Assembly: GCF_937920395.1 (NCBI RefSeq)
Contig: NZ_CALEVF010000215.1
Span: 1 to 13,758, forward strand
Reading direction: 5' to 3'
Length of the DNA: 13,758 nucleotides
Source: an uncultured Clostridium sp.
Lineage (GTDB): Bacteria > Bacillota > Clostridia > Clostridiales > Clostridiaceae
The notes beneath the pieces were generated by a model that saw only the letters and a program-made list of their open reading frames with translations, was not told the DNA's origin and did no database searches. Both the position numbers and the translations under genes were made by a program. Each line of letters starts with the position of its first letter. Position 1 is the first letter of the stretch. This document shows positions 13,382 through 13,758 of the stretch, piece by piece.

Positions 13382-13758
13382 ATGAATACTAAAATTAATA
13401 TTAAGGTGGCATTTGTAGCAGTTGCTCGTACTACATTCTTTATGCCAAGTGCGCAGGATGATTTTGCGAAATCTTGTAATATGCTTGAAGGCCTCTTTAA
13501 CAATTTAAGTAAACCTACGGAGCTACTTACATCACCTGAAATGTTAGGTGAATTTGCAGATACCATAACAGAGCCAGATCTTATTATTTATCAAAGCACT
13601 ACATTTGTAGGTGGAGATTTTGTTACAGAACTCACTCGTCGTTTTAATTGTCCTATAGTTGTGTGGGCTGTTCGCGAACCAACTATTGATGGAGGAAGGT
13701 TAAAACTAAATTCTTTGACAGGTGCATTTTCAGCTGGTAATAGTGTATATCTTCAGGG
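13382..13758 (+). CDS. L-fucose isomerase-like sugar isomerase (3' truncated by the window)
   Basis: The first 125 codons are present; the frame is open to the window end. AAAGGAG (13364-13370) is 11 bases before the ATG, and the gene follows the symporter gene by 40 bp. The N-terminal Rossmann-like part contains VAFVAVARTTFF, DLIIYQSTTFVGG, PIVVWAVREP and then GGRLKLNSLTGAFSAG. The latter is the typical WAVPEP...GGRLRLNSLCG segment of the L-fucose isomerase/L-arabinose isomerase-like group (COG2407). Such enzymes interconvert aldoses and ketoses using a divalent metal; the metal ligands lie in the missing C-terminal half. Firmicute sulfoquinovose isomerases (SqvD/SftI), as I recall, belong to this fold group, so this could make sulfofructose. 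Fucose, arabinose or rhamnose-type sugars are alternatives. Confidence 0.82.
   Translation, partial: MNTKINIKVAFVAVARTTFFMPSAQDDFAKSCNMLEGLFNNLSKPTELLTSPEMLGEFADTITEPDLIIYQSTTFVGGDFVTELTRRFNCPIVVWAVREPTIDGGRLKLNSLTGAFSAGNSVYLQ

Noticed and set aside
1..13758. tRNA, rRNA, insertion sequence or prophage
   Set aside because: No tRNA cloverleaf, rRNA stretch, transposase, integrase or terminal inverted repeats were recognised by reading both strands. A tRNAscan or ISfinder run was not possible here.

Overview
The window looks like a chromosomal contig from a low-GC, endospore-forming clostridial Firmicute. The DNA is strongly AT-rich, ribosome binding sites are strong AGGAGG-type, and there is an intact sporulation sigma factor SigK with a pro-sequence. 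Redox genes of anaerobic flavour (4Fe-4S polyferredoxin, flavodoxin-type protein, CDGSH protein) and a cre-like catabolite repression site point the same way. Species cannot be named from this. The first 49 bases are not biological: they are the P7-side Illumina adapter (end of P7, a 7-nt index, read-2 primer site), so this is a contig end with untrimmed adapter.

Layout. (1) 50-1143: 5'-truncated osmoprotectant ABC permease/substrate-binding fusion, cut by the adapter. (2) 1235-3363: a two-gene redox operon (flavodoxin-PNPOx fusion, then membrane polyferredoxin) behind a good sigma-A promoter whose start point is covered by a 24-bp palindrome. (3) 3408-4115, minus strand: sigK, convergent with the redox operon. 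(4) 4386-5825: a divergent glycogen synthase-like gene with altered active-site residues and an apparent ATT start. (5) 5826-6937: 1.1 kb without long ORFs, holding a candidate structured RNA with an intrinsic terminator, palindromes, a 53-codon small ORF, an orphan terminator-like structure and a 4 x 7 bp tandem repeat. (6) 6938-7177: small CDGSH iron-sulfur protein, followed by two back-to-back bidirectional terminators. (7) 7393-8124, minus: TauE/SafE anion exporter, divergent from (8) 8349-9575: ROK-family repressor. (9) 9708-13758: a promoter with a cre-like element, then an operon of a 3-hydroxyisobutyrate-dehydrogenase-type reductase, an aldose 1-epimerase, a GPH-type sugar:cation symporter and the first 125 codons of an L-fucose-isomerase-like protein, cut by the window end.

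Blocks 7-9 are the most interesting part. Importer, mutarotase, sugar isomerase, YihU-like aldehyde reductase, ROK regulator and TauE/SafE exporter together resemble the parts list of a sulfoquinovose (sulfoglycolysis) pathway: uptake, anomer conversion, isomerisation to sulfofructose, reduction of sulfolactaldehyde to DHPS, and export of the C3 sulfonate. The C-C cleaving enzyme and glycosidase are not visible and would have to lie beyond the right edge, so this is a hypothesis. Catabolism of another sugar or sugar acid remains possible.
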